Shown here: positions 53,889 to 63,944 of the stretch, piece after piece
Position numbering within the stretch: the stretch's first letter is position 1
Layout: each line of letters opens with the position of its first letter
Assembly (NCBI RefSeq): GCF_902459465.1
Contig: NC_047066.1
Location: 11,101,047-11,165,046 of the forward strand
DNA from: Asterias rubens
Lineage: Eukaryota; Echinodermata; Asteroidea; Forcipulatida; Asteriidae
DNA length: 64,000 bases
Reading direction: 5' to 3'
Program-made: the position numbers and the translations under genes
The notes under the pieces: generated by a model
Seen by the model: the letters and a program-made list of their open reading frames with translations, nothing else
Told to the model about the DNA's origin: nothing
The model's database searches: none

Positions 53889-54995
53889 ATGGGAGTAGCT
53901 ATGGCATCGACTGAGTGCGATAAGACTTTTAACATCACCGAAGAGGAAGTTTGGGAGTGGCTTTACACCTCAGCAGAGGAGGTCCTTATTACTGCCGTGA
54001 TACCAATTATCTCTTGTATTGGCTTTATCTGCAATTCACTGTTTCTACTCGTTATCTGCTGCAATCATACCATGAGCTCGGCAACTAATATTTACTTAGC
54101 TCACCTGGCCCTTGCCGATCTGTCTTTCCTCTGTTTGTCTGCCCTGCATCATATCTTGAGGTACAGCGCTTCACCATTGTCATATGATCATTTCTTCAAG
54201 AACTCGGCTGAGTGCGTTATGTTTTTCATAATTATCAACACTGCATACTTCGGATCCATTGCTTTGGTTACCATGGTGACAGTTGAAAGATACCTTTCGC
54301 TCTGCCACCCTGTGAGACATCTTGCAATCCGCAGTCGACAGCGAACCAATAGAATAGTTGCAACATGCTGGCTGGTGGGGTTTGTGCTTTCGGTGCTGAC
54401 CGTACCACGAATTGCTGTACATAACATTCGTTGCCTACATTGGCCTTCTGATAAGGAAACTTACCAAAAACTCCCGTTAACATATTCTACTTGTCGTGCT
54501 GTCAAGCCATGGGTAGCTTACTACACAGGACCATTGCTTAACTTTCCTTGGTTGCTAGCGATGATTGCTAGTAGCTACATGTACGTCCGAATCATACAGT
54601 TGCTGCACAAGCGCAGAAATACCAATAGCACAATGCAGGCTGCTCGGACAACTATGCGGAACCAAGTTGCGAAAATGCTGATCGTGAACGGTGTGGTATT
54701 TTTCTTTTGCCAGATACCATACAGCATTCTAAGTCTGACTGGATGGATTTGCTTGATAGCCCAGGTTCCCAATCCGTTATACGCTGCTTCAATTGAGAAA
54801 CAATTAGAATGGATTGCTATTGTCGCTCAGTTGATCAACAACAGTGTCAATCCAGTGATCTATGGAGTGATGAGCCCACATTACCGATCTGCATTCTTAA
54901 AACTGTTTAAATTTCAATTCAAAAACCAATGCAGACGGCGCCAAGTTCCAAAAAGCCTGACAACAGACCACAGTACCCAAGAAACAAGATTGTGA
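53889..54995 (+). CDS. class A GPCR 7 (orphan, single exon, divergent member)
   Basis: 368 residues from MGVAMAS, chosen because the next residues align with the short N terminus of the paralogues (CDKTFNITEEEVWEWLYT). The frame is open from an earlier ATG at 53805, which would add 28 residues. Seen: NIT 15-17. TM1 31-57. TM2 with LAHLALADLSFL. TM3 with SAECVMFF then E-R-Y 133-135. TM4 with CWLVGFVLSVL. ECL2 Cys182 and Cys202. TM5 to MYVRIIQLLHKRR. TM6 with FFFCQIPY. TM7 with INNSVNPVIYG (NPVIY 321-325), then MSPHYRSAF and a basic tail. More distant from the tandem set than GPCR 8. Ligand unknown. Confidence 0.92.
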   Translation: MGVAMASTECDKTFNITEEEVWEWLYTSAEEVLITAVIPIISCIGFICNSLFLLVICCNHTMSSATNIYLAHLALADLSFLCLSALHHILRYSASPLSYDHFFKNSAECVMFFIIINTAYFGSIALVTMVTVERYLSLCHPVRHLAIRSRQRTNRIVATCWLVGFVLSVLTVPRIAVHNIRCLHWPSDKETYQKLPLTYSTCRAVKPWVAYYTGPLLNFPWLLAMIASSYMYVRIIQLLHKRRNTNSTMQAARTTMRNQVAKMLIVNGVVFFFCQIPYSILSLTGWICLIAQVPNPLYAASIEKQLEWIAIVAQLINNSVNPVIYGVMSPHYRSAFLKLFKFQFKNQCRRRQVPKSLTTDHSTQETRL

Positions 54996-55044
54996 ACCGA
55001 CCATCTTTTTTTTCGATCTTTTTCTTTTTTTCCGACAGGGTCAT
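54996..55044. other. short 3' flank of GPCR 7
   Basis: T-rich run (CTTTTTTTTCGATCTTTTTC). The first AATAAA (55056-55061) lies inside the terminal repeat of the following transposon. Confidence 0.5.
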
Positions 55045-55869
55045 TGGGCCGGATAAATAAAAACTAGCAATTACTTATCAAGTTTAAAGGTTCAGCATTA
55101 GCAAGAAGACTGAAAAGTAAAATATCAGGCATGAACATTTTGCTCGCTGGATTACCTTTCACTTATAGACATATAAATAAAAACGACATTTTACTAACAT
55201 ACTGTAGCAATTACTTGTATTTTTACAAGCTACTGCATGAGGAGCTTGAGATTTTACTTACACAACAGTGTTGCATATAATGGTTCGGTATCGCGTCAGT
55301 ATTAAAGGGTTATTTTTCCCTTGGCCTAATGATCCAACTATAAATGTTACTTACAAATTTGTTGTGTACTTTAATTGTTCTAAAAGAACCAATCTCTGGA
55401 GCTCTGGCGTGGAGAGGCTGGCTGTTTCCTCATCAAAAACTTGACTAAGTGGAAACTGCCCCGCCTGCATTTCAGTTAATATATTGATCTATGAGTCCAT
55501 GCCTCTATTGTTATACTTCTGAATACCCCGCTATTGTGCTTTTCTCTGACCACTTACTAATCCGTTCAAGTAAATGGTGTTTTTCCAGTAAAAGGTTATT
55601 TATAGAGATTTGAGCAAATTCTCATGCCTGATCTTAAACTTATCGACATTTTGTTAATGCTGGCCTTTACACGGCCCAGTATCTTGTGAAACTATCAGGT
55701 AATAGTAAAATGTCGGTTTTATTTACACCTCAATAAGAAGAGTCCCTCAAGCATTGATTTTACCTACTAGTTTGACCAATTACTAGCAATATTAAGGCTT
55801 ACTTTTATTTATAAGGATTTAAGTAAAAGACTAGTAAAAGCAAATGCTAGTTTTTATTTATCTGGCCCA
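55045..55869. mobile_element. non-autonomous TIR element, about 825 bp
   Basis: TGGGCCGGATAAATAAAAAC at the left is the near inverse of the right end (GTTTTTATTTATCTGGCCCA), each followed by TAGCA. Subterminal phrases such as ATAAATAAAA(C/A)CGACATTTTACT and ATCAGGCATGA occur on both arms in opposite orientation. No transposase frame. Confidence 0.78.
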
Positions 55870-56189
55870 CTGAAACACTGAAATACTAAAATCTTGACAC
55901 AAATTGGAAATTAGAGATCTTTCCGGACTAAATTGAGCTTCAAATTTAAGTTTTTGTTGAGTATTGTTTTATGTTTTCTAGAATTATGGTCCATACAGGT
56001 ACAATCTGCAATATACCTGCAACATAACATTAGAAGCCTGATGGCGTTCCGGCAAGTATGCTTTTAGACCAGCTCTAAGGAGATTACACAGTACATTTCC
56101 TTTTTGATCAAATTTTGATATGAAGAAATAAGGAGGCACATCACACTATGTATTTGTTTAACTCTTGAATTTACACGTATGTGAATACT

Positions 56190-56557
56190 AAGCTTGGGCG
56201 ATATCGATTTTATTTTATTCACGATATATCGCCGACAATATATCGCGATATTCGATATAAACGCGATTAATGAAATTTGACATCATCAGTCTTAAAACTC
56301 CAAGTGAAAGTTGTAGAAGAGACAGTCCTAGCATAAGAGAGGTGTTCTAATGACCTATTCTTCTGGTTTTACTCCAAACCTATGGGGTGCAAGATGTCTC
56401 AGCTAGCAAATACATCGCGATATTTACTCGATATATCGATACATCGCGATTATCGCGATATATCAATATTGCGATTAAAACCAAATCCATCCGATATCGA
56501 AATCGTGTCCAAATTAATATCGCGATATTCGATAATATCGTGATATCGCCCAAGCTT
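56190..56557. mobile_element. TIR element made of CGATAT-rich palindromes
   Basis: AAGCTTGGGCGATATCG at the left and CGTGATATCGCCCAAGCTT at the right. The flanks inside are saturated with self-complementary TATCGCGATA and CGATATATCG, with an ordinary core at about 56280-56395. Confidence 0.8.
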
Positions 56558-57065
56558 CGTGGATACTATTATACAAAAATGTTAAATTTTACATTATGAT
56601 CAGTGAAGTATCTTGCTGCTGCCAGGATGTGGCAGTAGGCCTACAATATCATCCAGAAATCATTCAAAATCTACCGATTTGAGTTCTAAAACGGATCCAA
56701 ATTCCCAGCTGACTCAAAAAGTTGAATTTTGAAGTGCACTCGGTCTCCTAAGCAGTATAAATCTATCATATAGTTTTCCAATGACAAGGAACACTTTAGG
56801 GCTACCATGACCGCTTTAGAAAACAAAAACGACTTCTACCAAGTATATTGAAACCAAGTTTTCAATTTGCAACAGAAAAGTTAATAACGAGCCAATAAAT
56901 TGTTATAATTGCATTTAAACAAAGTTTTGAAGTGAGTTTATGGAGGCGTTAAATTTTTGTTGTTGCACTATGTGACTGCTTCGAGTTAGCAATGAAAGAA
57001 GAACATCTGCAACTTTCCTTTTACTTCTTATCAATTGTTTTGGTGAAAAGGTTGTTGGGACGACT
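56558..57065. other. spacer, nothing recognised
   Basis: No gene or repeat seen. Confidence 0.4.
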
Positions 57066-57249
57066 TAAGCCCGATTCATACTTCCTGCGAATGCGAATGC
57101 AATACAAATGTTAACGTCACAAATTCGCAACGAAATTCGCACTGAGTTGACTTGAGCGCAACTCACTTGCCAATATCGCTGCAAAAGGAGGGTCGTGACG
57201 TCTACATGTAGTTCGCATTCGCATTCTCAGGCAGTATGAACCGGGCTTT
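57066..57249. mobile_element. MITE-C copy
   Basis: AAGCCCGATTCATACTTC at the left and CAGTATGAACCGGGCTT at the right; internal GCGAATGCGAATGC faces GTTCGCATTCGCATT. Confidence 0.82.
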
Positions 57250-57306
57250 ATGTCACTTAAAAATGAAACTGAACTTATGTGTGTGTCGTGTTGTATACAA
57301 TATGGT

Positions 57307-57690
57307 ATTAAAGACAGTGGACTATTGGTAATTGTCATAGACTAGCCTTCACAGTTGGTGTATCTCAACATATGCATAAAATAACAAACCTGTGAAAATT
57401 TGAGCTCAATCGGTCATTGAAGTTGCGAGATAATAATGAAAGAATGAAAAAACCTTGTCACACGAAGTTGTGTGCGTTTAGATGGTTGATTTCGAGACCT
57501 CAAGTTCTAAATCTGAGGTCTCGAAATCAAATTCGGAAAATTACTTCTTTCTCGAAAACTATGGCACTTCAGAGGGAGCCGTTTCTCACAATGTTTTATA
57601 CCATCAACCTCTCCCCATTACTCGTCACCAAGAAAGGTTTTATGCCAAATATTATTTTGAGTAATTGCCAAAAGTGTCCACTGCCTTTAA
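57307..57690 (+). mobile_element. MITE-A copy
   Basis: TTAAAGACAGTGGACTATT ... AAGTGTCCACTGCCTTTAA; intact centre. Confidence 0.9.
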
Positions 57691-58035
57691 AGGTTAAAAC
57701 AATACATTTAATGCAGTCGAGTATTTGGTTTCGTCTCTTTGATAATCACTCCTAACTTTAATGGCATACACACGTATGTAACCCTTTTGGTTTAAACAGC
57801 CTACAGCAGCTTTCGATATGTACAAAGCATTTTGAGAAGTAGTGCGGTTATGTGTTTTAGGCCCAAAAAATTTAACCTGAGAAATGTTTTTATACTGCCA
57901 CAAACGTTTGTCAGGTTGTGTATTCCAATTACACTATTCTTCCTGCGTGGACATAACCGCTCCGGATTTTCAGCAATATCTAAACGAGTTAATGCAATCA
58001 CCTATTGAAATGATTTGTTCATAGGTTGATTTATT

Positions 58036-58571
58036 AGCAGTTTCGTAGCGAAGCGCAGCGAAACAGCTCTTGTTTTTGTTGAAGTTTTTTTTAGCTGTTT
58101 CGTAGCAAAGCGCAGCGAAACAGCTCTTGTTTTTGTTAAATTTTTTTTGTTTATTTTTATTTTTTATTTGTCATCTTCATATGTGTGAAGTTTCAAATCA
58201 ATGACATCATTGGGGGTCACGTGACGCAGCCTTAAAGGTGTACTTTTTGAACTAATATAACTCCCGAAGTAATCATGCGATCATGTTGAAACTTGGTAGG
58301 TTGTTGGATATTGGCAAGTTCTTGTGAAATGTGAAATGACGTCATGATGACGTCATCACATGATTTTTTATGATTTTTTCCATTTTTGCACCTCTAAGTC
58401 ATAAAATGCTATCTGAACATGGTATAATCCAAATTATTTATTTAAATAGGCTGGATTGGTCATAACTATTTTGATTCAAAGAGAATTTCAAATTAAGTGC
58501 AAACAATAATTTGAAAATTTTATTTACGAAACAGCTCTGCATTTGTGCACAAATGCAATTATGTCTAGCTG
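58036..58571. repeat. AGCTGTTTCGTAGC-type dispersed repeat
   Basis: GTTTCGTAGCGAAGCGCAGC then GAAACAGCTCTTGTTTTTG, twice in tandem (58040 and 58099), then a body with GTTGAAACTTGGTAGGTTG and TGACGTCATGATGACGTCAT, ending in ACGAAACAGCTCTGC. The arms are inverted (GCTGTTTCG / CGAAACAGC). Confidence 0.65.
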
Positions 58572-58690
58572 TATTTGCATAGCATAATTAAAACAACCGA
58601 TTGTTTCCAAATCCACAGTTTACCTTTAATGTATTGCAGTTTTTAGAATTCAGTGCATACGTGCACTGCTCTCATCATGTTTTGAATGAA

Positions 58691-59080
58691 TCAAAGGCAG
58701 TGGACACTATTGGTAATTACTCCAAATAATTATCATTAGCATAAAACCTCACTTGGTAGCGAGTAATGGGGAGAGGTTGATGGTATAAAACATTGTGAGA
58801 AACGGTTCCCTTTGAAGTGACGTAGTTTTCAAGAAAGAAGTAATTTTCCACGAATTTGATTTGGAGGCCTCAAGTTTAGAATTTGAGGTCTCGAAATCAA
58901 GCATCTGAAAGCATACAACTACGTGTGACAAGGGTATTTTTTCTTTGATAGTTATCTCTTCAACTCCGACGATCAATCGAGCTAAAATTTTCACAGGTTT
59001 GTTATTTTATGCATATTTTGAGATACACCAAGTGAGAAGACTGGTCTTTGACAATTACCAATAGTGTCCAGTGTCTTTAA
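58691..59080 (-). mobile_element. MITE-A copy
   Basis: TCAAAGGCAGTGGACAC ... GTGTCCAGTGTCTTTAA; intact centre. Confidence 0.88.
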
Positions 59081-60606
59081 ATATTGCATGCAAAGGCTTG
59101 TTTAAAAATTATTGTACTGCAGTGGTGAGCAAAAAGTATCAGCTGCATTATTCACTGCCAAAAAGAAACCCATTAATGTAACATGAGGTCTGATCAGTAT
59201 TCTACACTTTGTGGATGTATTCTATGTCTATTATTAAAAACCTGAATGAATATATTAATAACACCATAATGTATCATTTACTACAATCAGCAAGAAAGGT
59301 GTTTCTTCATAGAGCAACATTATTGCAGGTTTGTTGCAGTCCAGTTATACATTTGGTGATACATGTAATTGAAGTGGTCTATACAAAACAAAACTCAATG
59401 TATTGCTAGTAAAAAAGAAATGCATTATAGAGCGCCACCAAGAGTTTAATTGGGGCCATTTTCAAAGTCTATTCTAGAAGACTAGCAAATAATGCACACG
59501 TTATAAGCTTTGAGCTTTTCAAAGCATTCCATAAAGCCGTGCATATAACAACATATAATTATCACTGTTAACAGACACAAGTTTACAACAAAAAACTTAA
59601 TAATAAAATCAGTTTAATCGTTCAAACGCTTACAAAGTCCCAGAAACCTCGTTCCAGGGGTGATCCATGCCGCGTCCTTTAAGCAAGTTTGCGCTGCTTG
59701 CTTTGCCCACAGTATTTGTTACTAAAAATGTTCCAGTACATGTATTAATATTTCAAACAGGCCTGTGTGGTTGAACCACTCAAACCACTCAACGTGCGCG
59801 CTTTAAGTGCAATAGCCTGCAATAGAGGCACAAAGAGCAGCCTATAGTCTCCTCTCGTTTTTCTTTTATAACGTGACATGTCAAACTGTATGCAGTTTTT
59901 TTAGAAAGAAGTAATTTCCAACTTAAATATTTGAATTTGAATATGAGACAAACTTTCTACTCATTTGATTTTGAGACCTCAGATTTAGAATTTGAGATCC
60001 CCAAAACAAGCATCCAAAAGCACACATCTTCGTGTGACAAGCATGTTTTTTATTCCATTATTACTTCCCTACCAGGGGTAAGTGATGAGAGGTATTGATA
60101 CGGCGTGACACCCTGGTTAGTGAGGCTGTTATTACCCATCTCGCCAATTTAACTGATGCTGCTAGCGTGGACTTCAAACATGTCTGAGAAGGAACACTGT
60201 TTCCATGTTACTATTAATGGCATTTAATTGGCCACAAGGCTCAAATATTAACTGCGACTGTGCAAAGTTATGTGGTTGTCCCAGGAGATTTGTAAAAATA
60301 ACCGTTGTGAAGATTGAAACTGTTAAAAACAAAAAAATCAAAGCACTGATGAAATACCGCTCCAATAAATTGTGTTTATTTTTATGGTTAATTATTTGCA
60401 AGTGGTTAGCAAAGAATTGATTGATGTTTTTATTTCACATATCATGGGATACACAGTCAGACGGAAGAGGCAGGAGCAGGACTTGTGGTTCATAAAAGCT
60501 TCATCGAGTAGCTATTACACCACAACTGCGAGTTAAACACAAGCGAGACGTGTTGAGATACGATCAACTGTAACTCCTGTTTGCAGAAGATTAAAAGCGA
60601 ATCGTC
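59081..60606. other. upstream spacer of GPCR 8
   Basis: Holds a MITE-A middle fragment at about 59895-60066 (AAGAAGTAATTTCC...GAGACCTCAGATTTAG...GTGTGACAAGC). Before the start, TGTTTGCAG|AAG at about 60580-60590 could be a splice acceptor for a 5' leader exon; no promoter box is clear. Confidence 0.5.
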
Positions 60607-61740
60607 ATGGGGAATGATGTGACATCAGATAGCTGTAGTTTGTCCTATAACATCACTGAGGAGACCACATCCGATTGGATTCATACACCGGTGGATACCA
60701 TCATAACCACTATCATCATACCGATTATAGTAACCATAGGAATCTTCAACAACACTACTTTTGTTTTTGTCATATTCCGCATTCCTAGAATGAGATCGGA
60801 AACTAATATCTATTTGGTACACTTGGCACTGGCTGATCTTCTGTTCTTGTGCCTATCTGCGTTACAGTACTTCTGGCTCTATGCAACATCGCCAGTGTTC
60901 GATAGTGTCATCTTTGTGACCTCGGCAGAGTGTGTCAGCTTTTTTGTAGCCATAAACACTGGATATTTTGCATCCATTGCTTTAATAACCATGGTTTCGT
61001 TTGAGAGATATCTTGCCATGTGCCATCCTCTAAAGCACCTGAGAATCCGTACACGGAAAAGAACCAATAAAATCGTGGCAATCTGTTGGTCAGTTGGGCT
61101 TGTGTTGTCCGGATTAGCTGTTCTGCGTAATGCTAAAATCACCTTTGTCTGCCTGCAATGGCCAGACGATGACATGTACCACGAGTTCCCATTAATTGTG
61201 GCATTTTGTGGTGTCGTACAGCCATGGATAAATTACTTGACTACTCCATTGCTAAACATTCCTTGGATAGTCGCACTGGTTTCCAACATTTACATGTACA
61301 TAAAGATCATTCAAATGTTACACAACCGGACAGCCATTGGTAGGACTTCTCAAAGTGACCTCACCAAGCTCCGAACCCGAAACCAGGTGGTCAAAATGTT
61401 GATTGTTAATGGTGTGGTGTTCTTCCTGTGTCAAATGCCATATGCTGTTCTGAGCTTCACAAAAATCATCTGTATCATAGCGGGGATTCCTGATCCAATC
61501 CAAGCTGCACTCGGCATGTCAGGAGACTGGATCTTCGTAATCCCACAATTGATCAATAACAGTGTAAATCCACTGATTTATGGACTAATCAGTGCTCAGT
61601 ATCGTACTGCATTCACGCAAGCATTTCAGTGCAAAAAGCACCATAGACAGCCACAAAGTATCTACACAGTTTGCACTGCATCAAATCGAGCCATCACGAC
61701 AGGTTCGTTGGTGAAGAACGTATGTAAAAGCCAAGTCTAA
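60607..61740 (+). CDS. class A GPCR 8 (orphan, single exon)
   Basis: 377 residues. The N terminus MGNDVTSDSCSLSYNITEET aligns with GPCR 1, fixing the start. Seen: NIT 15-17. TM1 31-57 with NNTTFVFVIF. TM2 with VHLALADLLFL. TM3 with SAECVSFF and E-R-Y 133-135. ECL2 with CLQWPDDDMYHEFP, a phrase kept in the tandem set. TM5 to MYIKIIQMLH. TM6 with FFLCQMPY. TM7 with INNSVNPLIYG (NPLIY 321-325) then LISAQYRTAF. The tail is His/Thr-rich and unlike the others. Nearest the 20-31 kb cluster in sequence although 29 kb away from it. AATAAA at 61852-61857 is a plausible polyadenylation signal. Confidence 0.92.
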   Translation: MGNDVTSDSCSLSYNITEETTSDWIHTPVDTIITTIIIPIIVTIGIFNNTTFVFVIFRIPRMRSETNIYLVHLALADLLFLCLSALQYFWLYATSPVFDSVIFVTSAECVSFFVAINTGYFASIALITMVSFERYLAMCHPLKHLRIRTRKRTNKIVAICWSVGLVLSGLAVLRNAKITFVCLQWPDDDMYHEFPLIVAFCGVVQPWINYLTTPLLNIPWIVALVSNIYMYIKIIQMLHNRTAIGRTSQSDLTKLRTRNQVVKMLIVNGVVFFLCQMPYAVLSFTKIICIIAGIPDPIQAALGMSGDWIFVIPQLINNSVNPLIYGLISAQYRTAFTQAFQCKKHHRQPQSIYTVCTASNRAITTGSLVKNVCKSQV

Positions 61741-62123
61741 TATATAGAGTTTTCTTGCGTACATCATACTATAGAAAACTCGCTCAATGCAACTCCAATG
61801 GCATCAGGGATCAATTTCACAAAGAGCTTAGATAGATTGCATATGTAACTCAATAAATCGCAGTTGCTTAGTAAAGTGTGATGTCACTATTCAGATCTCT
61901 TTGGTAATACTTACAATTTGTATTGCAATAAATTGTATTGCTTTTTGAAATCAGCCCCTGGTCTACAGTTTGCGCAATACAGACAGGATACTTCAGTCTG
62001 AGTCCAAAGGCAAGTGTTTGCAAATCCGTTTCACATTTTAAGATATACATGATCATTGTAATATAGGCCTACGTCTGTTTCCCAGTATTCACACTGTTAC
62101 AAAAATCAGATGTATTTATTAAG
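61741..62123. other. 3' flank of GPCR 8
   Basis: No repeat or gene recognised apart from the AATAAA at 61852-61857. Confidence 0.45.
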
Positions 62124-62512
62124 ATTAAAGGGAAGGTACACGTTTGGTAATATCTCAAAACAAATGTTAACTTCAAAACTGACTTGGTAGTGAACATTGG
62201 ATAGCTGTTGACACACGTACAGTATTAAACATTGTGAGAAATGGCTCCCTCTGAAGTACATGTAGCATAAGTTTTGAAATAGAGGTAATTTCTCACTAAA
62301 ATAATAAAAGACTTCTAGCTAGAAGTCTTTAATTCCTATCTGAACGCACACAAATTCGTCCATCAAGGATGGTTTTTTTTTTCATCATTTTCTCCCAACT
62401 CCGATGACCAATTGAGCTCAAATTTTCAGAGTTGTTACTTTATGCATTTGTTGAGATGCACCTAGTGAGAACCGGGTCTTTGACAATTACCAATAGTGTA
62501 CCTTCCCTTTAA
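62124..62512 (-). mobile_element. MITE-A relative with different terminal repeats
   Basis: Ends TTAAAGGGAAGGTACAC and GTGTACCTTCCCTTTAA, but the interior keeps the MITE-A order (ACTTGGTAGTGAACATTGGAT, GAGAAATGGCTCCCTCTGAA, CTCCGATGACCAATTGAGC, GTCTTTGACAATTACC). The centre is AGACTTCTAGCTAGAAGTCT. Confidence 0.82.
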
Positions 62513-63359
62513 CAAAGGTTTAGGGTGCAGCACAGTGCCAGAGTGGTGTTGCTTATCTCAAATGGGTCCAATGCGTCCCTACGTCAGGACTTAACTCGTC
62601 CTAAGTCCTCAGACTAATCCTTACGAAGAGTTTTGTGAAATCGACGACTGGTATTTTCTTTGCAGTAAAGGGATATGAAGAAACGCACTACCTATGTACA
62701 TGTACTAAAGCCGGTAAGAACAGAAGTATGCTAAGCACAAAACAAAATCAAGCTTTGGCAGAAACTGTGTACCAGTCAAAATACCATGAAATTCACATAA
62801 ATAAAAAAACTAAAAAAACTAAATGTTTGCTGAAATGAAATTTGCTGAGAAGTATTTTCTGCTTTAACAGGTTGTTGAAGTGTAGCCCAGAACACCAACC
62901 ATTTGTTGTGTTGTTTTACACTCAAACATGAACACTTAAACAGATTAGGAAATATAAATTAATTGACTCTACCAAAAACCACTGATATAATATCCCTTTA
63001 AGAATCATAAAGACAATGGTGTGACAGTCCTAATATTACCCTGTATTTGCCAATGGTTGAGTGCAGGTCGTCGGCCCAGTGTTCTTTATGTTCATTCAAT
63101 GTACTATTTTTAATTGCTTCTCTTTTGCTTTCCTCGAAAAGCATGTGATAAAATAAATACATAAAATCCTTCAATTCCTAGTTTTGCATGAATATACCAA
63201 TTTTGTCCATTGGCAACTATAGGTTCATCGATACAAGCCCTACTGTATGGGTTTCTAGATAGATTTGTTTTACTTGAGTGGAAACTAAGACAGAAAGAGA
63301 GAAAGAAACAAACAAATATCAATGGTAGAAATCAAAAGTACTTCGGTCTGAAGCAGGCC
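62513..63359. other. spacer with fragments of dispersed repeats
   Basis: GACTTAACTCGTCCTAAGTC near 62587 and ATGCTAAGCACAAAAC near 62730 look like pieces of small dispersed elements; the second is shared with about 12000. No gene supported. Confidence 0.4.
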
Positions 63360-63520
63360 TCAAATTTCCCGGCGGCCACGACGGCCATGGCCGCCGGTGC
63401 CCTGCTTACTGGCCGTGGTGCCCCGAGAAAATCTGACATTTTCGCGGCCAAAAAGGCCGTGCCCTTTTTCTCCGATGGCCGCCGTGCCCTTTTTGAGATC
63501 AAAATTTATGTTTTGATACA
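63360..63520. repeat. GC-rich palindromic segment
   Basis: Dense in GGCCATGGCC, GGCGGCCACGACGGCC and repeated GCCGTG(G)TGCCC / GCCGTGCCC, far above the local GC. It generates open frames on both strands. Likely a transposon piece rather than a gene. Confidence 0.5.
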
Positions 63521-63944
63521 CCACCACCATCCGTCTGTGTGCACATAAAATCAAACACTTACATGTACATTCTATATTAATACACGCACACAGAGCGCGG
63601 TCGGTTGAATGCTCATCACACGGAATTTAAACGGACGGCAGCATATCCATGCAGTGCATGTGTGTGTGCACGATGCAGAACGAACGACAGACGTGCATCC
63701 ATCATAGACATTGTGTACTCGAAGTTTATACACGGGCCGGATGTACTTGCAACGACCATTTGAGAACAATCGCACTGGTACTCATCTTGCAACATGCGTA
63801 CCCACGCAAGGTTGTCCATGATGGGTACCAGCTAATCACAATTTCGGTTCCATTCGAGGTTGGGCGTCCGCCTATTCCACTGGTGTTGTGCTTGTTCACT
63901 GGTACTCGTACATGTTTGTGCACGTGGGCCATGTTACGTAAATC

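Noticed and set aside
57417-57755. Open frame of about 112 codons
   Set aside because: It runs through a MITE-A copy. Similar frames (for example 4128-4336, 6698-6938, 15363-15563, 16219-16491, 33904-34218, 37605-37847, 43297-43509 and 58749-58994) all translate the same transposon, not a protein.
63210-63554. Gly/Ala/Arg-rich gene over the GC-rich island
   Set aside because: Both strands are open because of the palindromic composition; no start context or family match.
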